From NCBI RefSeq assembly GCF_018343515.1, contig NZ_JAGYPD010000001.1:186001-250000 (forward strand): DNA of 64,000 nt, in the 5' to 3' direction. The notes below the pieces were generated by a model, which was not told where the DNA came from, did not search any database, and worked only from the letters and a program-made list of their open reading frames with translations. Numbering within the stretch: the stretch's first letter is position 1; the number at the start of each line of letters is the position of its first letter. Origin of the DNA: Bacillus sp. FJAT-50079 (lineage in GTDB: Bacteria; Bacillota; Bacilli; Bacillales; Bacillaceae_C). This document shows, piece by piece, positions 8,463 to 16,449 of the stretch. Both the position numbers and the translations under genes were made by a program.

Positions 8463-8490
8463 ACAATTGGTCTTTATTACGACCAATTGT
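8463..8490. promoter_or_regulatory. 10-bp inverted repeat between gntR and flavin reductase
   Basis: Perfect arms ACAATTGGTC and GACCAATTGT are separated by 8 bases. They overlap the gntR stop codon and lie about 85 bases upstream of the next gene. The ATTGGT/ACCAAT half sites resemble those used by FCD-type GntR regulators such as PdhR and LldR, but the spacer is longer than theirs. This is either an operator or the stem of an intrinsic terminator with no clear U-tract. Confidence 0.4.
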
Positions 8491-9157
8491 TATTTTCTTT
8501 CGACGTTGTTTCCATATATTTTTGTTTAAAAAAATCCATTTCATTTCTGATATGTTTTTTTATTACTCTTTCTGCTTCTTCAGGATTTTTAGATTTGATT
8601 GCTTCAAATACTTCATAATGTTCTTTTAGGAAAGACTCTTCACGGTTATAATGTTTGATGATCGTATTGCGGCAATAAAAATTCAAGGATCTAATATTAT
8701 CCAACATCATAATGAGTCGTTCATTTTTGCTTATATCAAAAATTTGTTCGTGAAAAATGGTATTCAATGAAATTACTTTAGAGCGGTCATTTTTTCTCAA
8801 TGCTTTTTCTGTTTCAATAAGTGTTTGCTCAATTTCATTAATCTCATCCTCAGTAACTAATTCCGCAGCTAAATATGCAGCAATTGATTCCAATCCGATG
8901 CGAACCTGATATAACTCCAATGCATCTTCTAAGGACGGTGTTAAAATAGTAATAACCCCTTTATTATTTATAACAAGTCCATCTTGTTCCAATTTCCGAA
9001 AAGCTTCTCTTACTGGAGCCCTGCTTACATTAAACTTTTTCGCAATATTTGTGTCAATCAACCGTTCACCAGGATCCATTTCTCTTTCTAAAATCAATTT
9101 CGAAATATTTTGGTAAATCTGTTCATATAAAGGTATCTCTCGTTTAAGTTCAATCAT
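8477..9157 (-). CDS. GntR/FadR-family (FCD) transcriptional regulator
   Basis: A 226-residue regulator. The N-terminal winged helix carries GERLIDTNIAKKFNVSRAPVREAFRKLEQDGLV, and the all-helical C-terminal FCD ligand domain has the Arg/Asp/His pattern expected for metal-assisted carboxylate binding (RIGLES, NTIFHEQIF, HYEVFEAI). It is the first gene in the direction of the catabolic operon and most likely represses it until a carboxylic intermediate appears. AAGGAAGGAAC precedes the ATG at 9157. A short palindrome at 9200-9215 may be its own operator. Confidence 0.9.
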   Translation of the reverse strand: MIELKREIPLYEQIYQNISKLILEREMDPGERLIDTNIAKKFNVSRAPVREAFRKLEQDGLVINNKGVITILTPSLEDALELYQVRIGLESIAAYLAAELVTEDEINEIEQTLIETEKALRKNDRSKVISLNTIFHEQIFDISKNERLIMMLDNIRSLNFYCRNTIIKHYNREESFLKEHYEVFEAIKSKNPEEAERVIKKHIRNEMDFFKQKYMETTSKENNNWS

Positions 9158-9199
9158 AATATGTTCCTTCCTTTTATTTTAAGTAGACTGTATAACACC

Positions 9200-9215
9200 A
9201 TACTGTCGACAGCAT
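9200..9215. promoter_or_regulatory. Candidate GntR operator palindrome
   Basis: ATACTGTCGACAGCAT is a 16-bp dyad with one mismatched pair, 43 bases upstream of the GntR/FCD start codon. Position and symmetry suit autoregulation. There is no experimental or family-specific match beyond that. Confidence 0.4.
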
Positions 9216-9377
9216 ACATTTATATAAACACATATTTTTTAGGGTGTCAATAATATTTTGTATTTTTAATATTTTCTGCATAATTAGTCAATATACGTCA
9301 ATTTTCTTTTATCCTTCTGTAAATAGTTGGTTACATAGGGGGATCATTTTTGTTGAATATATGCATAAATCTTAAAT

Positions 9378-9404
9378 AGTCCCGCCTTTGGTAAGGCTGG
9401 GACT
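9378..9404. terminator. Stem-loop, possible terminator of the sigma-factor transcript
   Basis: AGTCCCGCCTT and AAGGCTGGGACT pair around a TGGT loop with one bulged base. It lies about 40 bases beyond the small ORF that overlaps the sigma-factor gene end. The U-tract is weak on both strands, so it could equally be a plain RNA hairpin. Confidence 0.4.
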
Positions 9405-9441
9405 TGAAGTATTTTGTTAAAGCAATTCAAATAACAGGACG

Positions 9442-9573
9442 CTAAGCTCTTATACTTTGAGTAAATACAAAGATACAATATTTTATTAAAGTCTGAGGAG
9501 TATCAAGCACTTCACGAATCCAGACCTCCTTCAAAGTTCCCCCCTCCGCCGCATAGGTTAAAGCTATTTCCAT
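9442..9573 (-). CDS. Small ORF overlapping the sigma-factor stop
   Basis: A 43-residue ORF whose ATG lies within the last codons of the sigma-factor gene (ATGGAAATAG, 10-base overlap, shifted frame). GGGGG is only 2 bases upstream, so any translation would be by coupling. The peptide starts MEIALTYAAEGGTLKEVWIR and is partly amphipathic. No family is recognised. It may be a small partner of the sigma factor or a chance ORF. Confidence 0.3.
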   Translation of the reverse strand: MEIALTYAAEGGTLKEVWIREVLDTPQTLIKYCIFVFTQSIRA

Positions 9574-10043
9574 ATCCCCCTAATCCTTTCCATCGCTCCC
9601 ACTCTCCACTTCTTCACCGCTGATACTGTCACTCCCTCATGCTCTGCAATCTCCCTCGTCGTCATACCAAAATAAAACGAATAAACGACCCACATTCTTT
9701 GTCTCTCCGTCAGATTCACACAATACGAAAGCAACGTCGCTAGCTCAAACGGTACATCTACGTCCGCATCACCCGCCATTTCCCAAAATTCCTCATCAGG
9801 ATAGACACTCACCTCCTCCGCCTTCCTATGTTTACTCAGTTCTGTCATGATTCTCCCTTTAATATATGAATAAGCATATGTGCTAAACTTTCCTTTATCT
9901 GGGTCAAAGCGTTGCTTCGCCTCCCAAAGAGCAATCATCCCCGTTTGAAAAAACTCATCGATATTCTTATAAATATTTAGCGAGTGAATCACATGGTAAA
10001 TCATCGGTGTAAACTGCTCCACGACATCTTCGAACTTTTCCAT
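9564..10043 (-). CDS. Sigma-70 family RNA polymerase sigma factor
   Basis: A 159-residue sigma factor with only regions 2 and 4. Region 2 contains IDEFFQTGMIALWEAKQRFDPDKGKFSTYAYSYIKGRIM, like the RFDP...KFSTYA block of sigma-H/28-type factors and more than ECF factors. Region 4 is TTREIAEHEGVTVSAVKKW near the end. Regions 1 and 3 are absent. AGGAAGG precedes the ATG. It is divergent from comK with a 600-base spacer, which suggests but does not prove a link with competence or stationary-phase control. No anti-sigma gene is seen unless the 43-residue ORF is one. Confidence 0.88.
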   Translation of the reverse strand: MEKFEDVVEQFTPMIYHVIHSLNIYKNIDEFFQTGMIALWEAKQRFDPDKGKFSTYAYSYIKGRIMTELSKHRKAEEVSVYPDEEFWEMAGDADVDVPFELATLLSYCVNLTERQRMWVVYSFYFGMTTREIAEHEGVTVSAVKKWRVGAMERIRGIWK

Positions 10044-10058
10044 TCAGAATCCTTCCTG

Positions 10059-10072
10059 GAAAGCGCGCTTTC
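10059..10072. promoter_or_regulatory. Perfect 14-bp palindrome upstream of the sigma-factor gene
   Basis: GAAAGCGCGCTTTC lies just upstream of the ribosome binding site of the sigma-factor gene (start 10043). Its GC core stands out from the AT-rich surroundings. It could be an operator or a 5' mRNA hairpin limiting translation. Confidence 0.4.
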
Positions 10073-10149
10073 TATTATATTCCCGGGTACCCATACAATA
10101 GAAAAAATGGCCGTTTCAAGCGAATAGCAAAAATAGAAATTTATTAAGC

Positions 10150-10165
10150 AAAAAATACTTTTTTT
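10150..10165. promoter_or_regulatory. Possible ComK AT-box in the comK upstream region
   Basis: AAAAAATACTTTTTTT contains AAAA-N5-TTTT, the half-site of a ComK box. A weaker AAAA-N5-TTTA occurs at 10204-10216. The distance to comK is about 500 bases, and such AT motifs are common by chance in this DNA. The rest of 10073-10662 holds no convincing gene; a GTG-started ORF of 27 codons at 10421-10504 is unsupported. Confidence 0.25.
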
Positions 10166-10662
10166 GGGAAAAAACGAAGGATTTGAGTAATTAATATTTA
10201 GCGAAAAAGGAATTTATCGGTACATTTTCTTGACGCAGTACCTTTTATACTAGATGCGTGTTCCGTTTATATTAATTTGTTGCTATATACTGTAATATTA
10301 AGCTGATTTCATCTATCAACTATTCCCTTTTATGAAAACACATCCTTTTTACACGTGACATTTGACCTATTTTATTGTACACTAAACAAGAACTAACGTT
10401 CTATATCGTTTAGCTTGGAGGTGAAAATTAAAAAATATAATACCGTGACTTATCCCTCCATCGCACAGTGTTCATCCTCTTATAGCAATGGAAAAGGATT
10501 GTGAAAACTTCAACATCCTTGAAAGCACTTTCTGTCTACATTGAATAGAGGATAAATCCGGAAAAATGTCCATTTGTTGCATAAGTGAATGTTACTCATC
10601 ATCCACCATCGAGATCTTCAGACCAATTATTTTATTTTAATTACTATGAAGGAGCGATCGAT

Positions 10663-11271
10663 ATGAAAATGTATGAGGATTATATTATTAAGCCGAGGAC
10701 TGCTGCTTTAATACCGAAGTTCGATACGTTGGGAAACCCAATAACTCAAGTGATTGAAGAAACAAAGTCTTTTCTTGTTAAGATGACTCCTCTTGAAGTC
10801 ATTAAACATAGCATCATCTATTATGGAAATGACTACGCCGGAGCTAAGAAAGCTTCTAAATTAATACTTGGAGGAGTCGACATGGCTCCCGTTCAGATTT
10901 GTGGCGACTTAGACATGTATTGGTTTCCAAGCCATTCTCCCTCTAAAGAACATTGCATTTGGTTTGCGCTCACTCAAATCCGAGATATTATGTTTCAAGC
11001 TAAGACCGAAACGAAAGTGCTCTTAAAATTTGGGCACTCCATCACAGTTGTTAGCAGTACAAAGCGCTTTAGAAAGAAAATTCATCTAGCCCGGGAACTA
11101 CAAACAACTTTACAAAATAGAAAAAAGGAAATTACATATGTTTCAAACAAAGCTCCAGATGGGAGTTTTATGATAAGAGAATACACCCCCTACACCTATC
11201 ACTTCATTCAATCAACTAGAGAAATCAAAAAAATTAACAATACAAAACGGCTGTATTTGATAAGAGGATGA
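10663..11271 (+). CDS. comK: ComK competence transcription factor homologue
   Basis: 202 residues when started at the ATG at 10663, which has AAGGAG at good spacing; an ATG at 10585 would add 26 unrelated residues without a ribosome binding site. The core KMTPLEVIKHSIIYYGNDYAGAKKAS matches ComK of B. subtilis (MKPLQIVDRSCRFFGSSYAGRKAGT), followed by the conserved FPS...CIWFAL segment. ComK activates DNA-uptake and recombination genes by binding paired AT-boxes in the minor groove. The C-terminal tail is longer and more basic than in B. subtilis. It could be the second comK paralogue found in some Bacillaceae. Confidence 0.88.
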   Translation: MKMYEDYIIKPRTAALIPKFDTLGNPITQVIEETKSFLVKMTPLEVIKHSIIYYGNDYAGAKKASKLILGGVDMAPVQICGDLDMYWFPSHSPSKEHCIWFALTQIRDIMFQAKTETKVLLKFGHSITVVSSTKRFRKKIHLARELQTTLQNRKKEITYVSNKAPDGSFMIREYTPYTYHFIQSTREIKKINNTKRLYLIRG

Positions 11272-11347
11272 TTGCTTCAAACCTAAAAACAGGATGCGGT
11301 TTCCGAGTATTGGAGCCCCACAGATTCAATACAAAAAGTAAATAATA

Positions 11348-11382
11348 AATCTCCCAAAGCCTACTTAGAGCTTTGGGAGATT
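11348..11382. terminator. Strong bidirectional terminator between comK and nagB
   Basis: AATCTCCCAAAGC and GCTTTGGGAGATT form a perfect 13-bp stem with a 9-base loop. On the minus strand it is followed by a T-rich run, which suits the end of the nagB transcript; on the plus strand it could end comK. Confidence 0.75.
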
Positions 11383-11424
11383 GCCTGATACATATTATGT
11401 CTTTTCATACAAATCTACTACGGT

Positions 11425-12171
11425 TTATTTGTAATCCTTTTCTAAAAGTGAAGCAGCGTCTTCATCAATGATTACAATTGCATTATCACTATTTCTTAAT
11501 GCTGTGGCAGGACAGTCGGTAGTGATTTCTCCTTCAAGTAAAGCTTTTACTGCCTCTGCTTTATGTTTTCCAGATACAAGCAGTACGACTTTTTTCGCTG
11601 CTAATATTTCAGTAAATCCAAGAGTTAGCATTTCCGTTGGAGACTCTTCTTTTGAGATGCCATATTCTTTCATCGTACTTTGAATAGTAGACTCATCATG
11701 CTCTGCTAAGAACATTGTTGAATCAAAAGGAGTTCCTGGCTCATTTGCACCAACATGACCATTTGTTCCTAGTCCTAAAATTTGAATATCGCGAGGATAT
11801 TGGTCAAGGATTTCTTTATATCTAGCAATTTCTTTATCTGTGTCTTGAGCTTCCCCATCGATTAGGAAAATATTTTTAGGTTTTGTATCAATTATATTAT
11901 ATAAATTTTTATACATAAATGTTCTTACCGTATACACAGCATCTTTAGGACCCATGTATTCATCTAAGTTCATCATCGTCGTATTGCTAAAATCTAAGCC
12001 ATTATTAATCCCTTCAACAAGTAGCTTAAATAAACCTCTTGGTGTTCCACCCGTAGTCATAGATACGACCGGTGCCTCGTTTGTTTCTATCACTTTTTTA
12101 ATTAGTTCATAGCCTTTTTTAGACATTTCATCATAATCTTTTACAAAAATTGTTTTCATATGTTGTTTCAT
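11425..12171 (-). CDS. nagB: Glucosamine-6-phosphate deaminase family protein
   Basis: 248 residues of the NagB/6-phosphogluconolactonase fold. TTGGTPRG (phosphate loop), MNLDEYMG (catalytic Asp) and GTNGHVGANEPGTPF (His and Glu of the active site) are present. It converts glucosamine-6-P to fructose-6-P and ammonia. It shares the unusual GTN-x-H-x-x-ANEPGTPF variant with the paralogue at 23147-23881 and so may belong to a NagB subfamily with a modified amino sugar as substrate. The ATG at 12171 is chosen over TTG at 12174; AAGGAGGG lies rather far upstream, near 12200. The gene follows a PTS EIICB gene. Confidence 0.88.
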   Translation of the reverse strand: MKQHMKTIFVKDYDEMSKKGYELIKKVIETNEAPVVSMTTGGTPRGLFKLLVEGINNGLDFSNTTMMNLDEYMGPKDAVYTVRTFMYKNLYNIIDTKPKNIFLIDGEAQDTDKEIARYKEILDQYPRDIQILGLGTNGHVGANEPGTPFDSTMFLAEHDESTIQSTMKEYGISKEESPTEMLTLGFTEILAAKKVVLLVSGKHKAEAVKALLEGEITTDCPATALRNSDNAIVIIDEDAASLLEKDYK

Positions 12172-12259
12172 CAAAGCATCATCGCTTTAATGAGCTTCCC
12201 TCCTTATGGATGTTAATATATGAAAGGTCACGTCATGAAGACGAGCCCTTTTTCACTAA

Positions 12260-13846
12260 TTATTTTCTTACTTCATTTTTTAAAGAACGCGCTGCTTGTT
12301 CAACCTTTGGACCATAAACGACTTGAAGATTTTTACTATCAATTTTAACCATTCCCATCGATCCAGTTGCTTTGAGCTTTGATTCATCGATGACTGAAGT
12401 GTCATTTAATACTAATCTTAATCTTGAAAAACAATTATCAATTTCGACGATATTTTCTTTACCGCCCAAGGCTTGTAGGATATTAGCTCCCAAACTGTCG
12501 CCATCCGATTCTACAGCTGACTCTCCTTCGTCTAAATCAGTGTCATCACTTCTACCAGGAGTTTTAACGTTAAATTTCAGAATGACAAATTTAAAGACGT
12601 AGTAATAAATCACTGCATAAGCAAGACCGACTAACACGACCAGGTACCATCTAGTGTAAGTACCTTGTAAAATTCCAAAAATCGTTAAGTCAATCATCCC
12701 CCCTCCAGCATTCCCAACAGCAGTATTCATTATCGTCATTAGGAAGAATGACAATCCAGCCATGAATGCATGGAATACCCAGAGAACTGGAGAGATAAAG
12801 ATAAAGGCAAATTCGATTGGCTCAGTAATACCGGTTACAAAAGACGTTAATGCTGCTGCAAGAAGCATTCCTTTGATTTTTGGTCTTTGTTCAAAATAAG
12901 CTGTTTTATACATCGCATAACATGCTGCTGGTAATCCAAATAACATGAATGGATGGTAACCTTGGGTTAAAAAGCGAGTTGACATTCTTAATGTATCAAT
13001 ATCTGGTTGTGGTGATGCCAATACAGCATTAAAGATCGTTAATGCCCCAGATACTGTTTCACCGTCAACAACCGCAGTACCGCCGATTGGCGTAAAACGA
13101 ATCAACTGGTTGAGTACGTGATGCAATCCAGTTGGGATGAGCAAACGTTCGGAAAATCCATACATAAACGTGCCGAATGCCCCAGCTTTACCAATCAAAC
13201 CTCCGAGTCCATTGATAGCCGTACTAAAATATGGCCATATAAAGTAAGTAATAATGGAAATGAACGGAATTGTAACAATGATCATGATTGGCACAAAACG
13301 GTTTCCACTAAAGAAACTTAAAGCAGTCGGAAGTTGTTTTGTATGATATCTGTTATGGATAAAAGCAGTCCATAATCCAACTAGGATACCGCCAAATACT
13401 CCCATTCGGTACGTAAATACACCTAACATCGTTTCATAAGCATTTGAAATCTCAAACGCTTGAATTTGAGTTAATCCCTGTTTTACGAGATATTCGACTG
13501 ACGTAGTGTCGAGCGTAATACCTTTTAGTTTTAATAAATAACCGATTACAACATGGAAGATAATAAAAGCAATAACTACAGCAAAGCCGGCGATTTCTTT
13601 ATCCTCTCTTGCCATTCCCGTTGCAACTGATATAGCAAACAAAATCGGCAACAAACTAAACATCATCCCAACTATTGCCCGTACGCCGCCTATGAAATTT
13701 TGAATAATAACAGCATTAGAAATCGTCTCACCGACAAGAGATGGATTTTGTAAGATCGAGACAATACCTAAAAGCAATCCTGATGCTACTATGATAGATA
13801 ACGGTCCCATTAGTGTTTTTCCAAATTTTTGGATACTTGTTCTCAT
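12260..13846 (-). CDS. PTS EIICB, alpha-glucoside/maltose type (MalP/GlvC-like)
   Basis: About 528 residues. The membrane EIIC domain contains GFSERLLIPTGLHH, GITEPIEFAFIFISP and VGNAGGGMIDL, as in MalX, MalP and GlvC. A linker rich in Asp and Ser leads to EIIB with the phosphorylated Cys in IDNCFSRLR (about residue 472) after LGANILQALGGKENI. No EIIA domain is fused; the EIIA-Glc gene at 16450 could serve. It imports and phosphorylates a sugar at the membrane. Given the adjacent nagB and a decayed GH4 gene, an alpha-linked glucoside or amino-sugar glycoside is likely. The ATG at 13846 has GTGAGG upstream. Confidence 0.88.
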   Translation of the reverse strand: MRTSIQKFGKTLMGPLSIIVASGLLLGIVSILQNPSLVGETISNAVIIQNFIGGVRAIVGMMFSLLPILFAISVATGMAREDKEIAGFAVVIAFIIFHVVIGYLLKLKGITLDTTSVEYLVKQGLTQIQAFEISNAYETMLGVFTYRMGVFGGILVGLWTAFIHNRYHTKQLPTALSFFSGNRFVPIMIIVTIPFISIITYFIWPYFSTAINGLGGLIGKAGAFGTFMYGFSERLLIPTGLHHVLNQLIRFTPIGGTAVVDGETVSGALTIFNAVLASPQPDIDTLRMSTRFLTQGYHPFMLFGLPAACYAMYKTAYFEQRPKIKGMLLAAALTSFVTGITEPIEFAFIFISPVLWVFHAFMAGLSFFLMTIMNTAVGNAGGGMIDLTIFGILQGTYTRWYLVVLVGLAYAVIYYYVFKFVILKFNVKTPGRSDDTDLDEGESAVESDGDSLGANILQALGGKENIVEIDNCFSRLRLVLNDTSVIDESKLKATGSMGMVKIDSKNLQVVYGPKVEQAARSLKNEVRK

Positions 13847-13861
13847 ATAATCCTCACCCAC

Positions 13862-14160
13862 TAATTTTGATGTAGAAAAGTAATATATTCTTAATTAAAA
13901 ATCCATTCATTTACTTTACCTTAAGAATGTTGAATTCCCCCTTGAATATGAGTATGTTTCCGGAAACATACTCTTTTTATCTCTAGAGATTGCCACCAAT
14001 TTAGGGAAGCCTTTTCATATTGACTTTCTGAGGTCATACTAACACTTAAAAAATGTACAAACAATATATTTTCATCATTAAAACTTCTTAATCTCATTCT
14101 GAATATTAATCCATATCGTGAAAAATTATTCAGCGGCCCAGCGCTTATATTCAACTACTT
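13862..14160. other. Intergenic stretch upstream of the PTS gene
   Basis: About 300 bases with no supported gene; a 77-codon ORF on the minus strand has no ribosome binding site or recognisable motif. It holds the long palindrome at 13950-13973 and presumably the EIICB promoter. Confidence 0.5.
13950..13973. promoter_or_regulatory. Perfect 24-bp palindrome upstream of EIICB
   Basis: A perfect dyad centred on CCGG (inner part GTTTCCGGAAAC) lies about 105 bases upstream of the EIICB start. It is a plausible operator of the MalR/RpiR-type regulator at 18166. TTTTT follows it on the plus strand, so it could also act as a terminator in that direction, although no plus-strand gene precedes it. Confidence 0.45.
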
Positions 14161-14167
14161 TTCCCCA

Positions 14168-14210
14168 TAAAAAAACATCCCTTTCTTTTACGATCAAAAA
14201 AAGGATGTTT
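14168..14210 (-). terminator. Intrinsic terminator of the decayed GH4 gene
   Basis: On the minus strand AAACATCC and GGATGTTT flank a 22-base loop and are followed by a run of T residues. It lies 50 bases after the stop codon of the GH4 remnant and before EIICB, so EIICB would need its own promoter. Confidence 0.6.
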
Positions 14211-14260
14211 GCCATTTTTTGATAAAACCTTGGCTTTACTTCAATAAAGGCCAATAATTT

Positions 14261-14720
14261 TTATTTACTTCTATTTAAATCATTCAAAATTGCTTTAGCT
14301 TTCGGCGCATGAATAGTTCTTCTATTTAGGGTAAGTGCTCGAAATGCTTTAAGATAACTATTCTCAAAATAAGCTTCCATGACCAATTTTTCATAGGCAA
14401 ATTGATTCTCGATCAATCCTTTATAGAAGGGGGGAATCTCACCTACTGAAATGGTTTAGGCCTGCCGGCTGTAAATATTGCCGGTACTCATCATTAGGTA
14501 TGTTAGAAATTATTCCATTATTCTCCACGATTTCGATAAAGATATTGTTTAAATTAAAGAAAATAGAAGCTGCTGTTTTTACCAGATGGATACCATCGCA
14601 AACCAGCTTCTAATGTAACGTTATCCAATAATTGCTGAGCAATGATTTTTCGCACATTTCTTTAATTGCATTTTCTCTTCCATTAATCACATGAGATTCA
14701 TCATTAACATTTTTCTTTAT
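14261..14720 (-). pseudogene. Decayed GH4 6-phospho-alpha-glucosidase (MalA/GlvA-like)
   Basis: The minus strand encodes the C-terminal part of a family-4 glycosidase in at least three frames. The longest intact piece, ending at the stop at 14261-14263, includes GEIPPFYKGLIENQFAYEKL and ALTLNRRTIHAPKAKAIL, matching the MalA/GlvA C-terminus. Upstream come IVENNGIISNIPND in another frame and INGRENAIKEMC in a third, with internal stops. The NAD-binding N-terminal part is not recognisable up to about 14870. Its position between MalP-like and MalR-like genes matches the B. subtilis mal (glv) operon, so this locus probably lost its original phospho-glucosidase. Confidence 0.75.
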
Positions 14721-15095
14721 CTAACTGGATAAAATCACTAAAACCAGACAACAATGATCCGATTTTATCGTTGAATATCATTTCTATCTTCCAAAATGGA
14801 ACAATATTTGAATATACAAAAATGTATTTTCATCCACATAAGTACACATTCAGATTCTCCTCCCCATAAAATCTAATTCACAACTAAAAAAAAGACAGTC
14901 ATATCATATTTAACGCATCACTGGCTTCTTTTCTGAAGTTTTCTTTCACCTATATTATTTTTTACGAAGATGAAATTTTATTCAGAATCAGAATAAAAAA
15001 TCTGATTGCCCGCCATCCGTTGTTCCTCTAATTATGTAGTGCTACGATTGTTTCGAAAAGCTATATAATTTATATACTCGAAAGGGAAGATTAGT
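14721..15095. other. Degenerate region upstream of the M20 gene
   Basis: Contains what may be the eroded start of the GH4 gene (GGAGGAGA near 14860 followed by a 21-codon ORF on the minus strand) and the promoter region of the plus-strand amidohydrolase. No other gene is seen. Confidence 0.4.
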
Positions 15096-16352
15096 ATGAA
15101 CGTTAATCTAGATAGGGTCATTAGAGACATCGAGACATTAGCTACTTTTACTGCAACCCCCGGCAACGGAGTAACTCGATCATCCTATTCACATGAAGAT
15201 ACATTAGCAAAAGAATATTTGAGAAAAGAAATGGAAAAAATCGGCCTTCAAGTATGGGAAGATGGATTCTCAACTTTATTTGGACGCAGAGAAGGGAAAA
15301 ATCCAGAAGCACCAGTGATTATGATTGGATCCCATTATGATTCTGTTGTAAATGGAGGCGCTTTTGACGGAGTTGCTGGCACTGTCGCAGCGTTGGAAAT
15401 TCTTCGCGTTTTCCATGAAAATAATATTAAAAATGAGTATCCAATCGAAATCATCGCGATGAATGCCGAAGAGGGAGAAACATTTGGACCAAGTACTGGG
15501 GTTTCCAATTCTCGCGCCATGGTTGGAACGTTAACAGAGAAAGAACTCGACACCGTTAAAAATAGACATGGTTTAACGAAAAGAGAAGCAATGAAAGAAT
15601 ACGGCCTTATTCCTGATTTGGAAGCTGCTAAAAGAGAAAAAGGTTCGATTAAAAACTTTATCGAACTTCATATAGAACAAGGACCTGTTCTTGATAATAA
15701 TAACATCGACATTGGTTTAGTCGAGTATCTCCCAGGAATCGGAAGATATAAAGTGAAATTTCATGGCAAATTAGCTGACTCGACAGCACCAATGGATAGC
15801 AGGAAGGATGCACTGCTTGCAGCATCACAATTTACATTAGCTGTGAATCAAATCGTCAAATCTTTAGGACCTGGAATTGCCGGAATGGTAGGAGAAATGG
15901 AAATCTCGCCTAATTCACACCAATTTGTTCCGGAATATGTTCAAGCTAAAGTAGAAATTAGAACGTTTGACGTAGAAACTCTTAAAAATGTTAATTTAAA
16001 AGATCTATTAATTGCAGAAATAAACAAGATTCAAGAAGAGACAAATGTAGAGATCGAATTAATCGAATTGGCTCGAATTGGCTATAGCAACCCTACTCCA
16101 CCTAGCGTGATGGTCAAAGAAAATGTAGACATCCTGGAAAACATATGTAAGGAGTTAGGCTATAAATATACGATCATCAATAACGGAACCGGCCATGATG
16201 CAATGATCATGACAGATTTCGCTCCTACTAACTTTATATACGTGCCAAGCAAAGATGGCATTTCACATGATCCAGATGAATGGACTGACTATGAAGATAT
16301 TAAAAAAGGCATTGATGTAATGATGCATTTAGTATTGAAGCTTTGTAAATAA
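15096..16352 (+). CDS. M20-family amidohydrolase (allantoate/N-carbamoyl-amino-acid hydrolase-like)
   Basis: 418 residues. The di-metal ligands of the M20 hydantoinase/carbamoylase group are visible: His in GSHYDSV (about residue 80), Asp in GGAFDGVAG (about 91), Glu in NAEEGETFG, His in IELHIEQGPV and the C-terminal His in KDGISHDPDEWT. GRYKVKFHGKLADSTAPM marks the lid and dimer domain. Such enzymes hydrolyse N-carbamoyl or N-acyl amide bonds. Lying next to PTS and nagB genes rather than purine genes, it may release an amino group or amino acid from a modified amino sugar. AAGGGAAG precedes the ATG. Confidence 0.85.
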   Translation: MNVNLDRVIRDIETLATFTATPGNGVTRSSYSHEDTLAKEYLRKEMEKIGLQVWEDGFSTLFGRREGKNPEAPVIMIGSHYDSVVNGGAFDGVAGTVAALEILRVFHENNIKNEYPIEIIAMNAEEGETFGPSTGVSNSRAMVGTLTEKELDTVKNRHGLTKREAMKEYGLIPDLEAAKREKGSIKNFIELHIEQGPVLDNNNIDIGLVEYLPGIGRYKVKFHGKLADSTAPMDSRKDALLAASQFTLAVNQIVKSLGPGIAGMVGEMEISPNSHQFVPEYVQAKVEIRTFDVETLKNVNLKDLLIAEINKIQEETNVEIELIELARIGYSNPTPPSVMVKENVDILENICKELGYKYTIINNGTGHDAMIMTDFAPTNFIYVPSKDGISHDPDEWTDYEDIKKGIDVMMHLVLKLCK

Positions 16353-16387
16353 TAGGTTATTTTAAAAATCGCTTGCAGTTTATCATT

Positions 16388-16428
16388 GGGCGGGATCATG
16401 TAGTTCTTCAATTCCCGCTCATATTTTT
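16388..16428 (+). terminator. Terminator after the M20 gene
   Basis: GGGCGGGA pairs with TCCCGCTC (one G-U type mismatch) over a 17-base loop and is followed by ATATTTTT. It lies 36 bases after the M20 stop and 20 before the EIIA start, so EIIA expression by read-through may be reduced. Confidence 0.6.
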
Positions 16429-16449
16429 ACATTTACGGAGGGAAAACAA

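Noticed and set aside
8347-8544. 65-codon ORF overlapping gntR and the flavin reductase start
   Set aside because: It covers the cre site and the inverted repeat in a different frame and has no motif; the flanking genes explain the region.
13921-14154. 77-codon minus-strand ORF upstream of EIICB
   Set aside because: No ribosome binding site and no recognisable domain, and it contains the 24-bp palindrome; probably chance or debris.
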